Assembly: GCF_030373225.1 (NCBI RefSeq)
Contig: NZ_JAUCZG010000023.1
Span: 1-64,000 of the forward strand
From: Hydrogenophaga sp.
GTDB lineage: Bacteria; Pseudomonadota; Gammaproteobacteria; Burkholderiales; Burkholderiaceae_C
Length of the DNA: 64,000 nt
Reading direction: 5' to 3'
Part shown: one piece after another, positions 27,812 through 37,892 of the stretch
Numbering within the stretch: position 1 is the first letter of the stretch
How the letters are laid out: the number at the start of each line of letters is the position of its first letter
Notes under the pieces: generated by a model
Seen by the model: the letters and a program-made list of their open reading frames with translations, nothing else
Told to the model about the DNA's origin: nothing
Database searches by the model: none
Made by a program: the position numbers and the translations under genes

Positions 27812-29659
27812 TCAGTCGTTGCGGACCACGACCTTGGCGTATTCGGTGATGCCGATGACGTGGAAGAAGGCAGAGACCAGGCGGTGCGCGTCCACGAACT
27901 GCACCAGACGGCGTTCGGCATGGTGCTGCGACACCCAGTTGAGCAGCGTGCCCGCGGCAGAGAAGTCGACCCGTATCAGGTTGCGGCAGGAAATGATCAA
28001 CACATCGGCACCCTCGAGACGGCGCTCCAGCATGTCCAGCGTGGCCTGGGGGTCGCCGCGGATCTCACCGGAGAGCTCCACCAGTCCAAGCTGGTTGAAC
28101 TCCGACGAGTGTCCTTCGAGCGTGGAATCGCTCGGGTAGGCCGAAGGCACCGTTTCCAGCACCGCCTCGCTCAACACGGACTGCCCCGCCTCTTCGGGCC
28201 GGTCGGCCGCGATGGACGTGACGTGGCAACGGGGCTTTTCCCAGCCGGGCGGGGACACTTCGTAGGTCACGCAGAAATCGAGCGCGGTCAGCTCGAATTC
28301 GTCGGGCCGGTTCATCACCCGCAACACCGCCATGCGAAGCTCCCACCAGAGTTGCTCCACATCCCGCCGGCCCGACGGCGTGTAGTGCTTCAGGAGGTCG
28401 CGAAACACGGCGGACCCAAGAAAACGCAACTCCACGTCCTGATCACCCCAGAGCGTGAAGATGCCCAGCAAGGCACGCGCGGCCTTCAGGTCCATGGATT
28501 CCATGGGCGTCCAGTCGAGCACCCAGGGCTGTTTGGCGCGCAGCAGCACGTTCTGCAGGGTGCCCACCGCATGGGCGTCGAGTTCGGCCTCGCTCACCCA
28601 GACCGCACGGTTGTTCGACGCGGTCGGCGTGAAGGTCTTGCCGGTCATGGAAGAGACCGTCCCGGGCATGTCGTACCACTGCGGCGCCGAGCGGTTGAAA
28701 CGGTTCGCAAAATCGACCGCACGGCTTTCGAAAGGAGCCAGCTGACCGGTGGCCCGGTAGAGGTCGAACAGGGCGAGCCAGTCGTCGATCTGGTCGATCT
28801 TCGCACCCCCTTCGCCCAGCACCTCCATCAGGCCCTGTTCGGCGCCCGCATCGTCTCCGTTGGCGAACCGGATCGCGGCCTCCTCGACGTCGGGATCCTG
28901 CACGATCTCCTGCACATCGAGCGAATAAAAGTGCGATGCAGAAAACGATCCGCCGCTGGAAGCGACACTGTCAAGCTCGCTGGGCCGCGTGGGCACCATC
29001 AGTCCCGTGCGGGACGCCCCGACCTGCGCGCCCTGGGCCGGCTTGCCCTGCGCCTGCGCAGACATCGCTGCAGGGACGGTGTCCTGCACGCCGGACTCCG
29101 GTGGGGCCATGGCCGCCTTGCCGGCGGTCATCGGCAGCGGCGACGGCTCGGTCTCGTCGTATTGGGCCTGACGCTGACGCGCCTGGGGATCCGGCACCGC
29201 AGCGCCCGGTCGCATGTCTTCCTTGGCCTTCAGAGGGGTGCCGCCGGGGCTTTGGGCGCCGGTGTGAAGGCTGGAGCCGGTGCTGACCAGGGAGTCTGGT
29301 CCCTTGGTCTTCCACCACTGCATCGACATCTGGGCCTCGATCTCGTCGATCTTCTTCAAGGTCTCGGCACGGTCGTCGGGCTTGGAAGGCAGGCTGCTCT
29401 GGAAGAACGAGGGCCGCATGCCGGGACCTTCGGGGCTGGTGCCTTCGCGGCTGCGGATCTTGCGCAGCATGTCGAATTCGCGCTTGCGAACGAAGTCGTT
29501 GCGTCGCTTGCGCTCGATCATTTCCTTGAGCGCCGCCTTGCTGTACTCGCTTTCGCGGTCGGCCTGGCGCGTGTCCAGATCGGCCCAGCTCGTGGTCGGA
29601 TGACGCACGAACTTCACCACCTTCGAGAGAAAGCCGCCGTTGGAATCGTCCTTGGACAT
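27812..29659 (-). CDS. large protein with C-terminal STAS domain
   Basis: A 615-residue cytoplasmic protein between dksA and hslV. The N-terminal 100 residues are highly charged ([19 protein letters not shown]) with [11 protein letters not shown], followed by a long low-complexity middle. The last 100 residues, [20 protein letters not shown] to [20 protein letters not shown], fit a STAS/SpoIIAA-like fold as used in anti-anti-sigma factors and MlaB. The first region might be a partner-binding domain. No serine kinase or phosphatase is encoded next to it, so its signalling role is open. It lies 46 nt after dksA and could share its transcript. Confidence 0.75.
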   Translation of the reverse strand: MSKDDSNGGFLSKVVKFVRHPTTSWADLDTRQADRESEYSKAALKEMIERKRRNDFVRKREFDMLRKIRSREGTSPEGPGMRPSFFQSSLPSKPDDRAETLKKIDEIEAQMSMQWWKTKGPDSLVSTGSSLHTGAQSPGGTPLKAKEDMRPGAAVPDPQARQRQAQYDETEPSPLPMTAGKAAMAPPESGVQDTVPAAMSAQAQGKPAQGAQVGASRTGLMVPTRPSELDSVASSGGSFSASHFYSLDVQEIVQDPDVEEAAIRFANGDDAGAEQGLMEVLGEGGAKIDQIDDWLALFDLYRATGQLAPFESRAVDFANRFNRSAPQWYDMPGTVSSMTGKTFTPTASNNRAVWVSEAELDAHAVGTLQNVLLRAKQPWVLDWTPMESMDLKAARALLGIFTLWGDQDVELRFLGSAVFRDLLKHYTPSGRRDVEQLWWELRMAVLRVMNRPDEFELTALDFCVTYEVSPPGWEKPRCHVTSIAADRPEEAGQSVLSEAVLETVPSAYPSDSTLEGHSSEFNQLGLVELSGEIRGDPQATLDMLERRLEGADVLIISCRNLIRVDFSAAGTLLNWVSQHHAERRLVQFVDAHRLVSAFFHVIGITEYAKVVVRND

Positions 29660-29705
29660 GGGTGGTTGTTGCCGGAATGGAAGCGGGAAAGGAAGAAGGC
29701 GGTGC

Positions 29706-30878
29706 TCAGTCCCCGAACATCTTCTGCTTGAGTTCGCGACGCTGCTGGGCCTCGAGGGACAGGCTGGCGGTCGGACGCGCCATCAGGCGACCCACACCGA
29801 TCGGTTCACCGGTTTCCTCACAGTAACCGTAGTCGCCCGAATCGATGCGCGCAATGGCCTGTTCGATCTTCTTGAGCAGCTTGCGTTCGCGGTCGCGGGT
29901 GCGCAACTCAAGCGCATGTTCTTCTTCAATGGTGGCGCGATCGGCGGGATCGGGCACCACCACGGTGTCTTCACGCAGGTGCTCGGTGGTCTCGCCGGCG
30001 TTGGCCAGCATGTCGGCCTTGAGCAGCGACAACTTGCGGCGGAAGTACGCCAGCTGCAGGTCGCTCATGTATTCGCTGTCGGGCATGGCCTGCACGTCCT
30101 GATCGGTCAACTGATCGGCGGGCAGGGTTTTCCAGTTGTTGGCCCGTTTGGGGTCCTTCTGGATCGAAGATGGCACGGGAGGGGTCATGACGGCACGTTC
30201 GTTCGTGTGGGAAAAGGTCGCCTTGGCAGCGTCCGGGGCATGGGTGGGCACCACCGCGGCCTGGGTCATCTGTTCCATCATGACTTTTTTGGCAGCCCGT
30301 TTTCCCAGTGGGCGAGGCGTTGGCTCAACCACCACGGGAGCTGGCACTGGCGCACGCTTGGCGCTGGTCACCTTGGGAGCGGGAGCGGCAGCGGCCGCCC
30401 GGGGTACAGAAGGGGTCACGATGGGTACAGCCGCCTTGGCGGCGGGCTGTGCCTTGGATTTGGCGGGAGTCGCCGGAATGGGCTTGACCGCGGGAGTGCG
30501 GGAAGGCGTGGGTTTGGCCACTGCAGCAGGTTTGCGGGCAGCGACGGCGGGTTTGCTGGGGGCAGCGGGTCTGGCTGCGGGCTTGGCTGGAGCTTTCGCC
30601 ACCGGCGAAGCGGTTTTCTTGATCGGTGCGGTCACTTTCGATTTCACAGGCGCCTTGGCAGCGGGTTTGCGGGCCTTGGCAGCCGCCTCCACAGCGGTCT
30701 TGGCCGGCGCTTTGGCCACAGGCTTGGCAGGCGGCGCCTTGGGTGCCGGCTTCGCCGCGGCCCTGGCCGCAGGTTTGCGCGCGGCAGGCACCGGGGCCTT
30801 GGCCGCCGACGAGCGCCCTTTCGCGCCCGCTGCTGCGGACTTGGCTGGTTTCGCTGACTTGGTAGCCGGGGCTTTCAC
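29706..30878 (-). CDS. dksA: DksA/TraR-family RNA polymerase-binding protein with long Lys/Ala/Pro-rich N-terminus
   Basis: The last 134 residues (from LTDQDVQAMP) are a DksA protein: the coiled-coil tip DPADRA has Asp310, Asp313 and Ala315, the residues that act in the secondary channel of RNA polymerase with ppGpp. Only one (Cys353) of the four zinc-finger cysteines remains (YCEETGEP ... LSLEAQQ), a form independent of zinc seen in other proteobacteria. The first 230 residues are repeats rich in Lys, Ala and Pro, like histone H1 tails. The GTG at 30878 is preceded by AGGAG at 7 nt, so the extension is genuinely in the reading frame and probably translated. Standard DksA is about 150 residues. 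Confidence 0.9.
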   Translation of the reverse strand: MKAPATKSAKPAKSAAAGAKGRSSAAKAPVPAARKPAARAAAKPAPKAPPAKPVAKAPAKTAVEAAAKARKPAAKAPVKSKVTAPIKKTASPVAKAPAKPAARPAAPSKPAVAARKPAAVAKPTPSRTPAVKPIPATPAKSKAQPAAKAAVPIVTPSVPRAAAAAPAPKVTSAKRAPVPAPVVVEPTPRPLGKRAAKKVMMEQMTQAAVVPTHAPDAAKATFSHTNERAVMTPPVPSSIQKDPKRANNWKTLPADQLTDQDVQAMPDSEYMSDLQLAYFRRKLSLLKADMLANAGETTEHLREDTVVVPDPADRATIEEEHALELRTRDRERKLLKKIEQAIARIDSGDYGYCEETGEPIGVGRLMARPTASLSLEAQQRRELKQKMFGD

Positions 30879-31152
30879 AACGGGTCTCCTCTCAGTGCCT
30901 GACGGTGCTTGATCCGGGTCCGGTGTGCGGGGGTGGGCCGCATCAACCTGTGTCGGCGTGGCCGACGGATGCGAGGTTATACCCCTACCGGAACCGGGGC
31001 TCTTCCGCTGGAGAGCACCTGCACTGGGAGACCGCCGGGCCACCGGCATGGGGCGCGATTGTAACGAGGTGGCGGCATCGCTCCCGGAATCCGGCCGCGA
31101 GGGGAAGCCCAGACGTTGGAGAAGCGAGACAAAGAGCACGGTTGCGGAGACC

Positions 31153-32223
31153 TCAGACCAGGCTCTGGTCCAGACCCTGCACGAGGATGTCGCGCGGCAG
31201 GTCGATGCCGATGAACACCATCTTGCTGGTGCGCTGTTCGCCCGGCGCCCAGGGCGGACCCAGGTCGCTGCCCATGAGCTGGTGCACGCCCTGGAAGATC
31301 ACCTTGCGCTCGGTGCCTTCCATGTCGAGCACGCCCTTGTAACGCAGCATGCGCGGACCGTAAACCTGCACGATGGCGCCCAGGAAATCTTCCAGCTTGG
31401 CCGGGTTGAACGGGCGGGTGGCGCGGTAGACGAAGCTCTTCACGTCGTCGTCATGGTGATGGTGATGACCCTGCCCTTCGTGCCCGTGCCCGTGCTGGTG
31501 CTGGTGCGAGGGATGGTCGCAATGTTCGCCATGTTCATGTCCGGCGTGTTCCTGAGCGTGCTCCTCCGCCTTGAGGAAATCGGGGTCGATGTCGAGCTTG
31601 GCATTGAGGTTGAAGCCGCGCAGGTCGAACACCTCCTTCAACGACACTTCTCCAAAGTGGGTGGCCCGCATGGGCGCGCGCGGGTTCATGTGCTTGAGAC
31701 GGTGCGTCAGCGCGTCCAGCTCTTCGGCGCTGACGAGGTCCGACTTGCTGATGAAGATCTGATCGGCAAAACCCACCTGTCGGCGCGCTTCCTGGCGGTC
31801 GTTGAGTTGCTGCGCGGCGTGCTTGGCATCGACCAGCGTGAGGATGGAGTCGAGCAGATACTGCTCGGCCACTTCGTCGTCCATGAAGAAGGTCTGCGCC
31901 ACCGGGCCGGGATCGGCCAGGCCGGTGGTCTCGATCACCACACGGTCGAAGTCGAGTTCGCCCTTGCGCTTTTTCTCGGCCAGATCGTGCAGCGTGGCGC
32001 GAAGGTCGTCGCGGATGGTGCAGCAGATGCAGCCGTTGCTCATCTGGATGATGTTTTCGGTGGTGTCGGCCACCAGGATCTCGTTGTCGATGTTCTCTTC
32101 GCCGAATTCGTTTTCGATCACGGCGATCTTCTGCCCGTGGGCCTCGCTGAGCACGCGCTTGAGCAGCGTGGTTTTTCCCGACCCGAGGAAACCGGTGAGG
32201 ATGGTGGCGGGGATGAGTGACAT
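31153..32223 (-). CDS. CobW/COG0523-family GTPase, putative metal chaperone
   Basis: A G3E P-loop GTPase of 356 residues that is likely to deliver zinc or another metal to apo-proteins. Walker A GFLGSGKT is at 11-18, the metal site SNGCICC at 62-68 has the CxCC motif, and ENEFGEENID precedes it. Residues 222-257 form a His-rich loop with more than fifteen histidines, a metal buffer. A CobW C-terminal domain follows. No Zur box was recognised upstream, so zinc regulation is only a possibility; cobalamin genes are absent nearby, which argues against a CobW role. Confidence 0.85.
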   Translation of the reverse strand: MSLIPATILTGFLGSGKTTLLKRVLSEAHGQKIAVIENEFGEENIDNEILVADTTENIIQMSNGCICCTIRDDLRATLHDLAEKKRKGELDFDRVVIETTGLADPGPVAQTFFMDDEVAEQYLLDSILTLVDAKHAAQQLNDRQEARRQVGFADQIFISKSDLVSAEELDALTHRLKHMNPRAPMRATHFGEVSLKEVFDLRGFNLNAKLDIDPDFLKAEEHAQEHAGHEHGEHCDHPSHQHQHGHGHEGQGHHHHHDDDVKSFVYRATRPFNPAKLEDFLGAIVQVYGPRMLRYKGVLDMEGTERKVIFQGVHQLMGSDLGPPWAPGEQRTSKMVFIGIDLPRDILVQGLDQSLV

Positions 32224-32300
32224 GGCGGTGCGTTGGTGTCGGAAAAGGGCGGTCGAAAGAAGCGCGCAAGTGTATGCGAGCCTTTCTTCACATGCACACC

Positions 32301-33485
32301 CTACTGCCTTTTCATGACGATCAGGCCCTTGAGGTACTCACCTTCGGGAAAATTCACCGTCATGGGGTGATCGGCGGCTCCGCCCAGGCGCTGCAGGATC
32401 GCACCATCGACACCGGCATCGAGCCCGGCCGACGCGACGATCTTGTGGAACAACTCCACGCCGATGCCGCCCGAGCAGGAAAACGTGAACAGCACACCAC
32501 CGGGCACGAGCAGCTTGAAGGCCAGGCGGTTGATGTCCTTGTAGGCGCGGGCCGCGCGCTCGGCGTGCGCCACCGTGGGAGCCAGCTTGGGCGGATCGAG
32601 CACGATCGCGTCGAACTGGCGGCCTTCGGCCACGAACTTGCGCAGCGAGGCATTCACGTCAGCGTCCATGAAGGTGGCTCGCTCTGCGCCAAAGCCATTG
32701 AGTGCCACGTTGGTCGCAGCCTGCTGCAAGGCGGGGGCCGACGAATCGATGGACGTGACATGCCCCGCCCCACCCGCCAGCGCCGCCACGGTGAAGCCGC
32801 CGGTGTAGCTGTAGCAGTTGAGCACTTGACCGAAGTTCAGGCGGCGCGCGTACTGGCTGCAGACGAGCCGGCTGTCGCGCTGGTCCAGGTAAAAGCCGGT
32901 CTTGTGGCCTTGGGCAATGTCCAGCCCGAGCTGCCAGCCGTGTTCGTGCAGCACCAGCGCGGTGGGGCCGGAGCCGCGCAGCCATCCGGTGACTTCGGGC
33001 AGGCCTTCGAGCTTGCGGCTGCTGGTGTCGGAGCGCTCGTACAGGCGCGGGCAGCCGGTGAGCTCGATCAACGCGTCGGCGATCACCTGTTTGTGGCGTT
33101 CCACGCCGCAAGCGGTGAACTGGGCCACCAACGTGTCGCCGTAGCGGTCGACGATGAGACCCGGCACACCATCGGACTCACCGTGCACCAGGCGCACGCC
33201 GTCGCTCTCCAGCCCCAAGCGCGTGCGCAAGGCGATGGCGCGCGCCAGCGTGGCACGCAGGAAGTCGGCGTCGATGCGCTGGGCTTCGTCAAAGCTCCAG
33301 GCGCGCACGCGGATGCTCGAGGCGGGCGAGAACGCGCCCCAGGCGAGGAACTGGCCCTCGGCGCTCTCCACACGCACGGTTTCGCCCGCATCGCCGCCGC
33401 CCTTGGCGATGGCGCCGTCAAACACCCAGGGGTGGCGGCGCAGGAGGGAGCGGTCTTTGCCGGGCTTGAGGCGAATGATTTTCAT
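32301..33485 (-). CDS. rlmI: class I SAM-dependent rRNA methyltransferase (RlmI-like)
   Basis: The 394-residue protein has an N-terminal PUA-like domain (KDRSLLRRHPWVFDGAI) and a C-terminal SAM-dependent methyltransferase domain with VLNCYSYTGGFTVAALAGG and the DPPK motif; the FSCSG cysteine fits an m5C enzyme. RlmI methylates C1962 of 23S rRNA in E. coli; the exact target here is assumed. Start ATG at 33485 fits the family; the open frame upstream belongs to the antisense reading of xerC. Confidence 0.88.
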   Translation of the reverse strand: MKIIRLKPGKDRSLLRRHPWVFDGAIAKGGGDAGETVRVESAEGQFLAWGAFSPASSIRVRAWSFDEAQRIDADFLRATLARAIALRTRLGLESDGVRLVHGESDGVPGLIVDRYGDTLVAQFTACGVERHKQVIADALIELTGCPRLYERSDTSSRKLEGLPEVTGWLRGSGPTALVLHEHGWQLGLDIAQGHKTGFYLDQRDSRLVCSQYARRLNFGQVLNCYSYTGGFTVAALAGGAGHVTSIDSSAPALQQAATNVALNGFGAERATFMDADVNASLRKFVAEGRQFDAIVLDPPKLAPTVAHAERAARAYKDINRLAFKLLVPGGVLFTFSCSGGIGVELFHKIVASAGLDAGVDGAILQRLGGAADHPMTVNFPEGEYLKGLIVMKRQ

Positions 33486-33516
33486 GCGGGTATTGTCGGC
33501 CCCGCTTTCAACCGCC

Positions 33517-34470
33517 TCATCCTTTGGGCGGTTTGCCCTTGGCGTGCGCGCGCGGGTGCGCGGCGTCGTACACCTTGGCCAGGTGCTGGAAGTCCAGCCG
33601 CGTGTAGACCTGCGTGGTGCTGATGCTGGCGTGGCCCAGCAGTTCCTGCACCGCGCGCAAGTCGCCGCTGGACTGCAACACATGGCTGGCGAACGAATGG
33701 CGCAGCATGTGCGGGTGCACCGGTGTGGCCAGGCCGGCCAGGCGGGAGCGGCGCTTGAGGCGCACACGAATGTGCTGCGGCGTGAGGCGCTGGCCGCGCG
33801 AGCCGATGAACAAGGCGGCGTCGTCACCTGCCCAGGCGGGGCGTTGTTCGAGCCAGCGCGCCAGCGCGGCCAGCGCGGCCTTGCCCACCGGCACGCTGCG
33901 CCGCTTGGAGCCCTTGCCGAGCACGTGCGCCTCGCCATCCTGCGCATCGATCCAGCCGCGCGCCGTGCCGCTGGCAGCCACGTCCAGCCCGACCAGTTCA
34001 CCGATGCGCAGGCCACAGCCGTACAGCAGTTCGGTGATGCAGGCGTCGCGCGCCTCCAGCGCCGGGTGGTCGGCCTCCTGCACATGCGAGGCCAGCTGCA
34101 CCGCTTCGTCCACGCCGAGTGCCTTGGGCAGGGGTTTGCCGGCCTTGGGCGCGCGCACGTCCTGCACCGGGTTGTGTCCGATCAGGCCCTGGCGGCCCAG
34201 CCACACATAGAGACCGCGCCAGCCCGAGAGGATGAGTGCGATGCCGCGCGCGCTGCGCCCCGCGCCGTGCATCTTCGCGATCCAGCGGCGGATGTGGGCG
34301 TTCTGGATGTCCCTGAGGCCGATGCGGGCCTCGGCGGCGTGGGCGCACAGCCGTTGCAGGTCGAGCGTGTACAGCTCCAGCGTGCGCTCGGCCAGGCGGC
34401 GCTCCACCCTCACATGGTTCAGGTAGGCCTGCACCAGCGCGGCGTCGTCGGCGCTGGCGGACAGGTTCAT
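33517..34470 (-). CDS. xerC: tyrosine recombinase XerC
   Basis: XerC with XerD resolves chromosome dimers at dif at the division septum. The 317-residue protein has an N-terminal SAM-like core-binding domain (ALVQAYLNHVRVERRLAERT) and the catalytic domain with Arg in GCGLRIGELVGL, HMLRHSFASH, LLGHAS and the Tyr nucleophile in TTQVYTRLDF. It lies in the conserved dapF-DUF484-xerC order, typical of the chromosomal enzyme and not of a phage integrase. Confidence 0.95.
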   Translation of the reverse strand: MNLSASADDAALVQAYLNHVRVERRLAERTLELYTLDLQRLCAHAAEARIGLRDIQNAHIRRWIAKMHGAGRSARGIALILSGWRGLYVWLGRQGLIGHNPVQDVRAPKAGKPLPKALGVDEAVQLASHVQEADHPALEARDACITELLYGCGLRIGELVGLDVAASGTARGWIDAQDGEAHVLGKGSKRRSVPVGKAALAALARWLEQRPAWAGDDAALFIGSRGQRLTPQHIRVRLKRRSRLAGLATPVHPHMLRHSFASHVLQSSGDLRAVQELLGHASISTTQVYTRLDFQHLAKVYDAAHPRAHAKGKPPKG

Positions 34471-34500
34471 CTGCTCATCTCCGCGGCCGGAACGACCCGT

Positions 34501-35181
34501 TCAGGGCCGAAGGCGCGACAAGGCCGCGCTGGTGATCTCGCCGATGCGTTCCAGGAAATCGGTGCCCATGTCGCTGGCGAAACGCTGCGGGTCGGCCGAC
34601 GCCAGCACGAGCAGGCCGAACGCCTGCGGCGCAATGCCGGCGCGCAGCGGGATGAGCGCCAGCGACGCGGCACTTGAAGGATCGTCCAGCCAGCCCGCCG
34701 CTTCCAGCCCCGGGTTGGCACCGCAGTACGGACGGCTGAGCGAGGAGGCAAAAGCCTGCACATCGTCGCTGGCTCCCTGCGCAAAGGCGTGGTGCTCGTA
34801 CTCGGGCGACACACCCCAGACCTTGATCGCCACCTGCGGCACCATGAACTGGTTCGCGATTTCGCGCACCGCCACCAGCGGCAGTTCGGCCGGCTCGCGG
34901 GTGAGCAGCAGCGCGCGGGTCCACAGCTGCAGCTTGTCGGCGATGGTGGTGTTCTCGTGGCCGTTGCGGATCATCTCGGCGGCCTTGAGTTCCAGCCCCT
35001 TGATCTTCTCGCGCAGCATCTCGGCCTGGCGCTCCTGCAGGCTCACCGCCCGGTGGCCGTGCGGGCTGGTGAGTTGAACGGCGGCGAGCAGACTGGCGTG
35101 GCGCTCGAAAAAATCGGGCGTGTTGGCCAGGTAGTTGGCGATGTCGTCTTCGGTGATGGGTGGGATGTTGCTGGTGTTCAT
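34501..35181 (-). CDS. DUF484 (GAF-like) protein
   Basis: A 226-residue cytoplasmic protein with the DUF484 pattern: DDIANYLANTPDFFERHASLL at the N-terminus, a basic helical stretch (QERQAEMLREKIKGLE) and a GAF-like C-terminal half ending LERIGEITSAALSRLRP. DUF484 genes are usually between dapF and xerC, as here. The function is not established. Confidence 0.88.
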   Translation of the reverse strand: MNTSNIPPITEDDIANYLANTPDFFERHASLLAAVQLTSPHGHRAVSLQERQAEMLREKIKGLELKAAEMIRNGHENTTIADKLQLWTRALLLTREPAELPLVAVREIANQFMVPQVAIKVWGVSPEYEHHAFAQGASDDVQAFASSLSRPYCGANPGLEAAGWLDDPSSAASLALIPLRAGIAPQAFGLLVLASADPQRFASDMGTDFLERIGEITSAALSRLRP

Positions 35182-35205
35182 GGGTCGGTGGGTTCGGGGT
35201 TGGGT

Positions 35206-36081
35206 TCAGCCCATGTCGGGTATGTCGATCTCGCCTTCGAACACGGTGGTGGCCGGTCCGGTCATGAGGACCGCGCCGTCATGGCGGCGGTTGTCCTGCC
35301 ATTCGACGCTCAGCAAGCCGCCGTGGGTGTGCACGTCCACCCGCGCATCGAGCAGGCCCAGGCGGATGCCCGCCACCACGGCCGCACAGGCGCCGGTGCC
35401 GCAGGCCAGGGTTTCGCCGGCGCCGCGCTCGAACACCCGCAGCTTCACCTCGGTCCGGCTCACGACCTGCAAAAAGCCGGCGTTGACCCGCTGGGGAAAG
35501 CGCTCATGGCGCTCGATCATGGGGCCCCAGGCCTGCACCGGTGCGGTCCTGATGTCGTCCACCAGCAGAACGGCATGGGGATTGCCCATGGACAGCACCG
35601 CCACCGGCACATCGCCCGCATAGGGCAAGGCCAGCGGCCAGCGCTCGAAATGGCCCATGGCCTCGGCCTGCAGGCCGTGGGAGTTGAAGGGCACCCGCTC
35701 CAGCGCAAACACCGGCGGCCCCATGTCGACCGTCACCCGTCCGTCCGGGTGGGCGTGCAATTCGAGCTCGCCCCTGGCCACCTTCACCCGCAGCGGATTG
35801 CGCTGGCTCAGACCCTTGTCGTGCACGAAGCGCACAAAGCAGCGCGCGCCATTGCCGCAGTGCTCCACCTCGCCGCCGTCGGCGTTGTGGATGGCGTACT
35901 CGAAGTCGATGTCGGGTTCGTTGGACGCCCGCACACTGAGGATCTGGTCGGCCCCCACGCCGAAGTGCCGGTCGGCGAGGAATCGGTACTGGGCGGTGGA
36001 GAGCCCAAGGCGCCCGCGCGTTTCATCGAGCACCACGAAGTCGTTGCCCGCGCCCTGCATCTTGGTGAATCGGATGTGCAT
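35206..36081 (-). CDS. dapF: diaminopimelate epimerase
   Basis: DapF converts LL- to meso-diaminopimelate, the substrate of MurE and precursor of lysine. The 291-residue protein has the two active-site cysteines, Cys75 in EHCGNGARC and Cys227 in ACGTGACA, and starts with the standard [17 protein letters not shown]. There is no Shine-Dalgarno before the ATG at 36081. A GATAAT box on the minus strand lies 6 nt upstream of the ATG, so the transcript may be leaderless. Confidence 0.97.
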   Translation of the reverse strand: MHIRFTKMQGAGNDFVVLDETRGRLGLSTAQYRFLADRHFGVGADQILSVRASNEPDIDFEYAIHNADGGEVEHCGNGARCFVRFVHDKGLSQRNPLRVKVARGELELHAHPDGRVTVDMGPPVFALERVPFNSHGLQAEAMGHFERWPLALPYAGDVPVAVLSMGNPHAVLLVDDIRTAPVQAWGPMIERHERFPQRVNAGFLQVVSRTEVKLRVFERGAGETLACGTGACAAVVAGIRLGLLDARVDVHTHGGLLSVEWQDNRRHDGAVLMTGPATTVFEGEIDIPDMG

Positions 36082-36121
36082 CGTGCAATTATCAATGCTG
36101 ACCCGCGGCCGACACCACCGG

Positions 36122-37870
36122 ATGGACGACATCCCGCAAAATGCCGTCATGGTCAGACACACACAACTCCTGCATCCCCAGCGCCCGCCAGCCGCCCTGC
36201 GCACGGCGGCAACCGTTCTGCTGCTGCGCGACAGCACCGATCCCGACCGCCCCGGCGTCGAGGTGCTGATGACGCGGCGCTCCATGACCGCGAGCTTCGC
36301 GCCCGGGGCCTATGTGTTTCCCGGCGGTGGCATCGATGCAGCCGACGCACAGTCGCACGACATCGCCACGCGCCGCGCCACCCAGGGCGACCTGCACCTC
36401 ACGCAGGCCATCGCCGCCATCCGCGAGAGTTTTGAAGAGCTGGGCGTGCTGCTGGCCCACCGGGCCGACGGTTCGCCCGTGGACGACAGCGACATCGCCA
36501 CCCTCGATCGCCAGGCGCCGTTTGCCGCGCAGTGCCGGGCCAGCGGCCTCATGCTGGACGCCTGCGGCGTGTTCGTGCTGGCGCACTGGATCACCGATCG
36601 TGACCTGCCGCGCCGCTTCGACGTGCCCTTTCTGGTGGCCCGCATGCCCGAGGCCCAGCAACCGGTGGCCGACGAGGCCGAGCAGTTCGAGCCGGTGTGG
36701 GTGCGTCCGGCCGAGGCGCTGGAGCGCCACGAGGCCGGCGCCTTCTTCATCATTTTCCCGACCATCCGCACGCTGGAGCGTTTGCAGGCGTTTGCCAACG
36801 TCCAGGCGGTGCTGGACGCCTGCGCCGTGAACGATGAACCGCTGTGGACCAGCTGCCCGCGGGCCGGTGTGCTGGCCGGACGTGAGTCGCGCCACATGGA
36901 GCACGAGCCGCCCTTTGGAGAACTCGCCCTGGTGTGCCCCGACGGGCAGATCGCACACAGTCTCGACTGGCAACACGAGCAGCCCGTGCACCTGCTCAGG
37001 AACGTGCAGCGCCTGACCGCCCCCAACCCGGGCTTCATGACCGGCCCGGGCACCAACAGCTATGTGGTGGGTGATCCGGCCACCGGCCACATCGTCATCG
37101 ACCCCGGCCCGGACGACGCACCACACATCGAACGGCTGTGGCGCGCCGCCGGTGGTCGCATCCAGGCCATTGTCTGCACCCATTCGCACCCCGACCACTC
37201 ACCCGGCGCACCCCGGCTGCAGGCGCTTTGTGTGGCGGCGGGGCTTGGCCGACCACCCATCCTGGGTCTGCCCAGCCTGCCCACCGCCCGCGAAAACAGC
37301 CGTTTCGTGCCCGAGCGTGCGCTGGCCGATGGCGAGCAACTGGTGTTGACCGGACCGTCGGGCGAGACCCCCGTCTGCCACACGCTGGCGGTGATTCACA
37401 CACCGGGCCATGCGGCCAACCACCTGTGTCTGCTGCTGGTCGAAGACGGCCTGCTGTTCACCGGCGACCACATCCTCAACGGCAGCACCACCGTGATCGA
37501 TCCGCCCGACGGCAGCATGGGCGCCTACCTCGACTCGCTCGACAAGCTGGCCGACCGCTGCCGTCAACACGGCGTCGACTTCATCCTGCCGGCACACGGC
37601 TACGTGCTGGGCGATCTCCGGGCCAGCGCCGACAACGCGAGCGCGCCCGCCGAGGGCGGCGCACTGGTGGCCATTGCAAAGCTCAAGGCGCACCGGTTGC
37701 AACGCGAAGCCAAGGTGGCCCGCGCGATGCAGGCGACTCCCGAGGGCACCCTGGACGACTGGGTCCGGCTGGCCTACGACGATGTGCCGGAGCGGCTGTG
37801 GCCGATCGCCAGGCGCTCCCTGATGGCGCACGTCGACCGGTTGCAGAGCCTGGGTGGGTTCAACGAATGA
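36122..37870 (+). CDS. NUDIX hydrolase - metallo-beta-lactamase fusion protein
   Basis: A 582-residue protein with two hydrolase domains. The N-terminal half (about 20-250) is NUDIX-like, with VFPGGGID and the NUDIX-helix remnant [11 protein letters not shown] near 99-110. The C-terminal half (about 295-560) is a metallo-beta-lactamase fold, with HSHPDH near 353-358, TPGHAANH and TGDHIL and the final AHGYV histidine, close to the LACTB2-like group. The start at 36122 is uncertain; an in-frame ATG at 36149 would give MVRHTQLL and fits the NUDIX domain as well. The substrates are unknown. It is divergent from dapF by 40 bp. Confidence 0.85.
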   Translation: MDDIPQNAVMVRHTQLLHPQRPPAALRTAATVLLLRDSTDPDRPGVEVLMTRRSMTASFAPGAYVFPGGGIDAADAQSHDIATRRATQGDLHLTQAIAAIRESFEELGVLLAHRADGSPVDDSDIATLDRQAPFAAQCRASGLMLDACGVFVLAHWITDRDLPRRFDVPFLVARMPEAQQPVADEAEQFEPVWVRPAEALERHEAGAFFIIFPTIRTLERLQAFANVQAVLDACAVNDEPLWTSCPRAGVLAGRESRHMEHEPPFGELALVCPDGQIAHSLDWQHEQPVHLLRNVQRLTAPNPGFMTGPGTNSYVVGDPATGHIVIDPGPDDAPHIERLWRAAGGRIQAIVCTHSHPDHSPGAPRLQALCVAAGLGRPPILGLPSLPTARENSRFVPERALADGEQLVLTGPSGETPVCHTLAVIHTPGHAANHLCLLLVEDGLLFTGDHILNGSTTVIDPPDGSMGAYLDSLDKLADRCRQHGVDFILPAHGYVLGDLRASADNASAPAEGGALVAIAKLKAHRLQREAKVARAMQATPEGTLDDWVRLAYDDVPERLWPIARRSLMAHVDRLQSLGGFNE

Positions 37871-37892
37871 GGTCCGGCGCTGGCCGTGGCGG

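Noticed and set aside
33517-34470. Integrase of a mobile element
   Set aside because: It is chromosomal XerC in the conserved dapF-DUF484-xerC order; no attachment sites or cargo were found.
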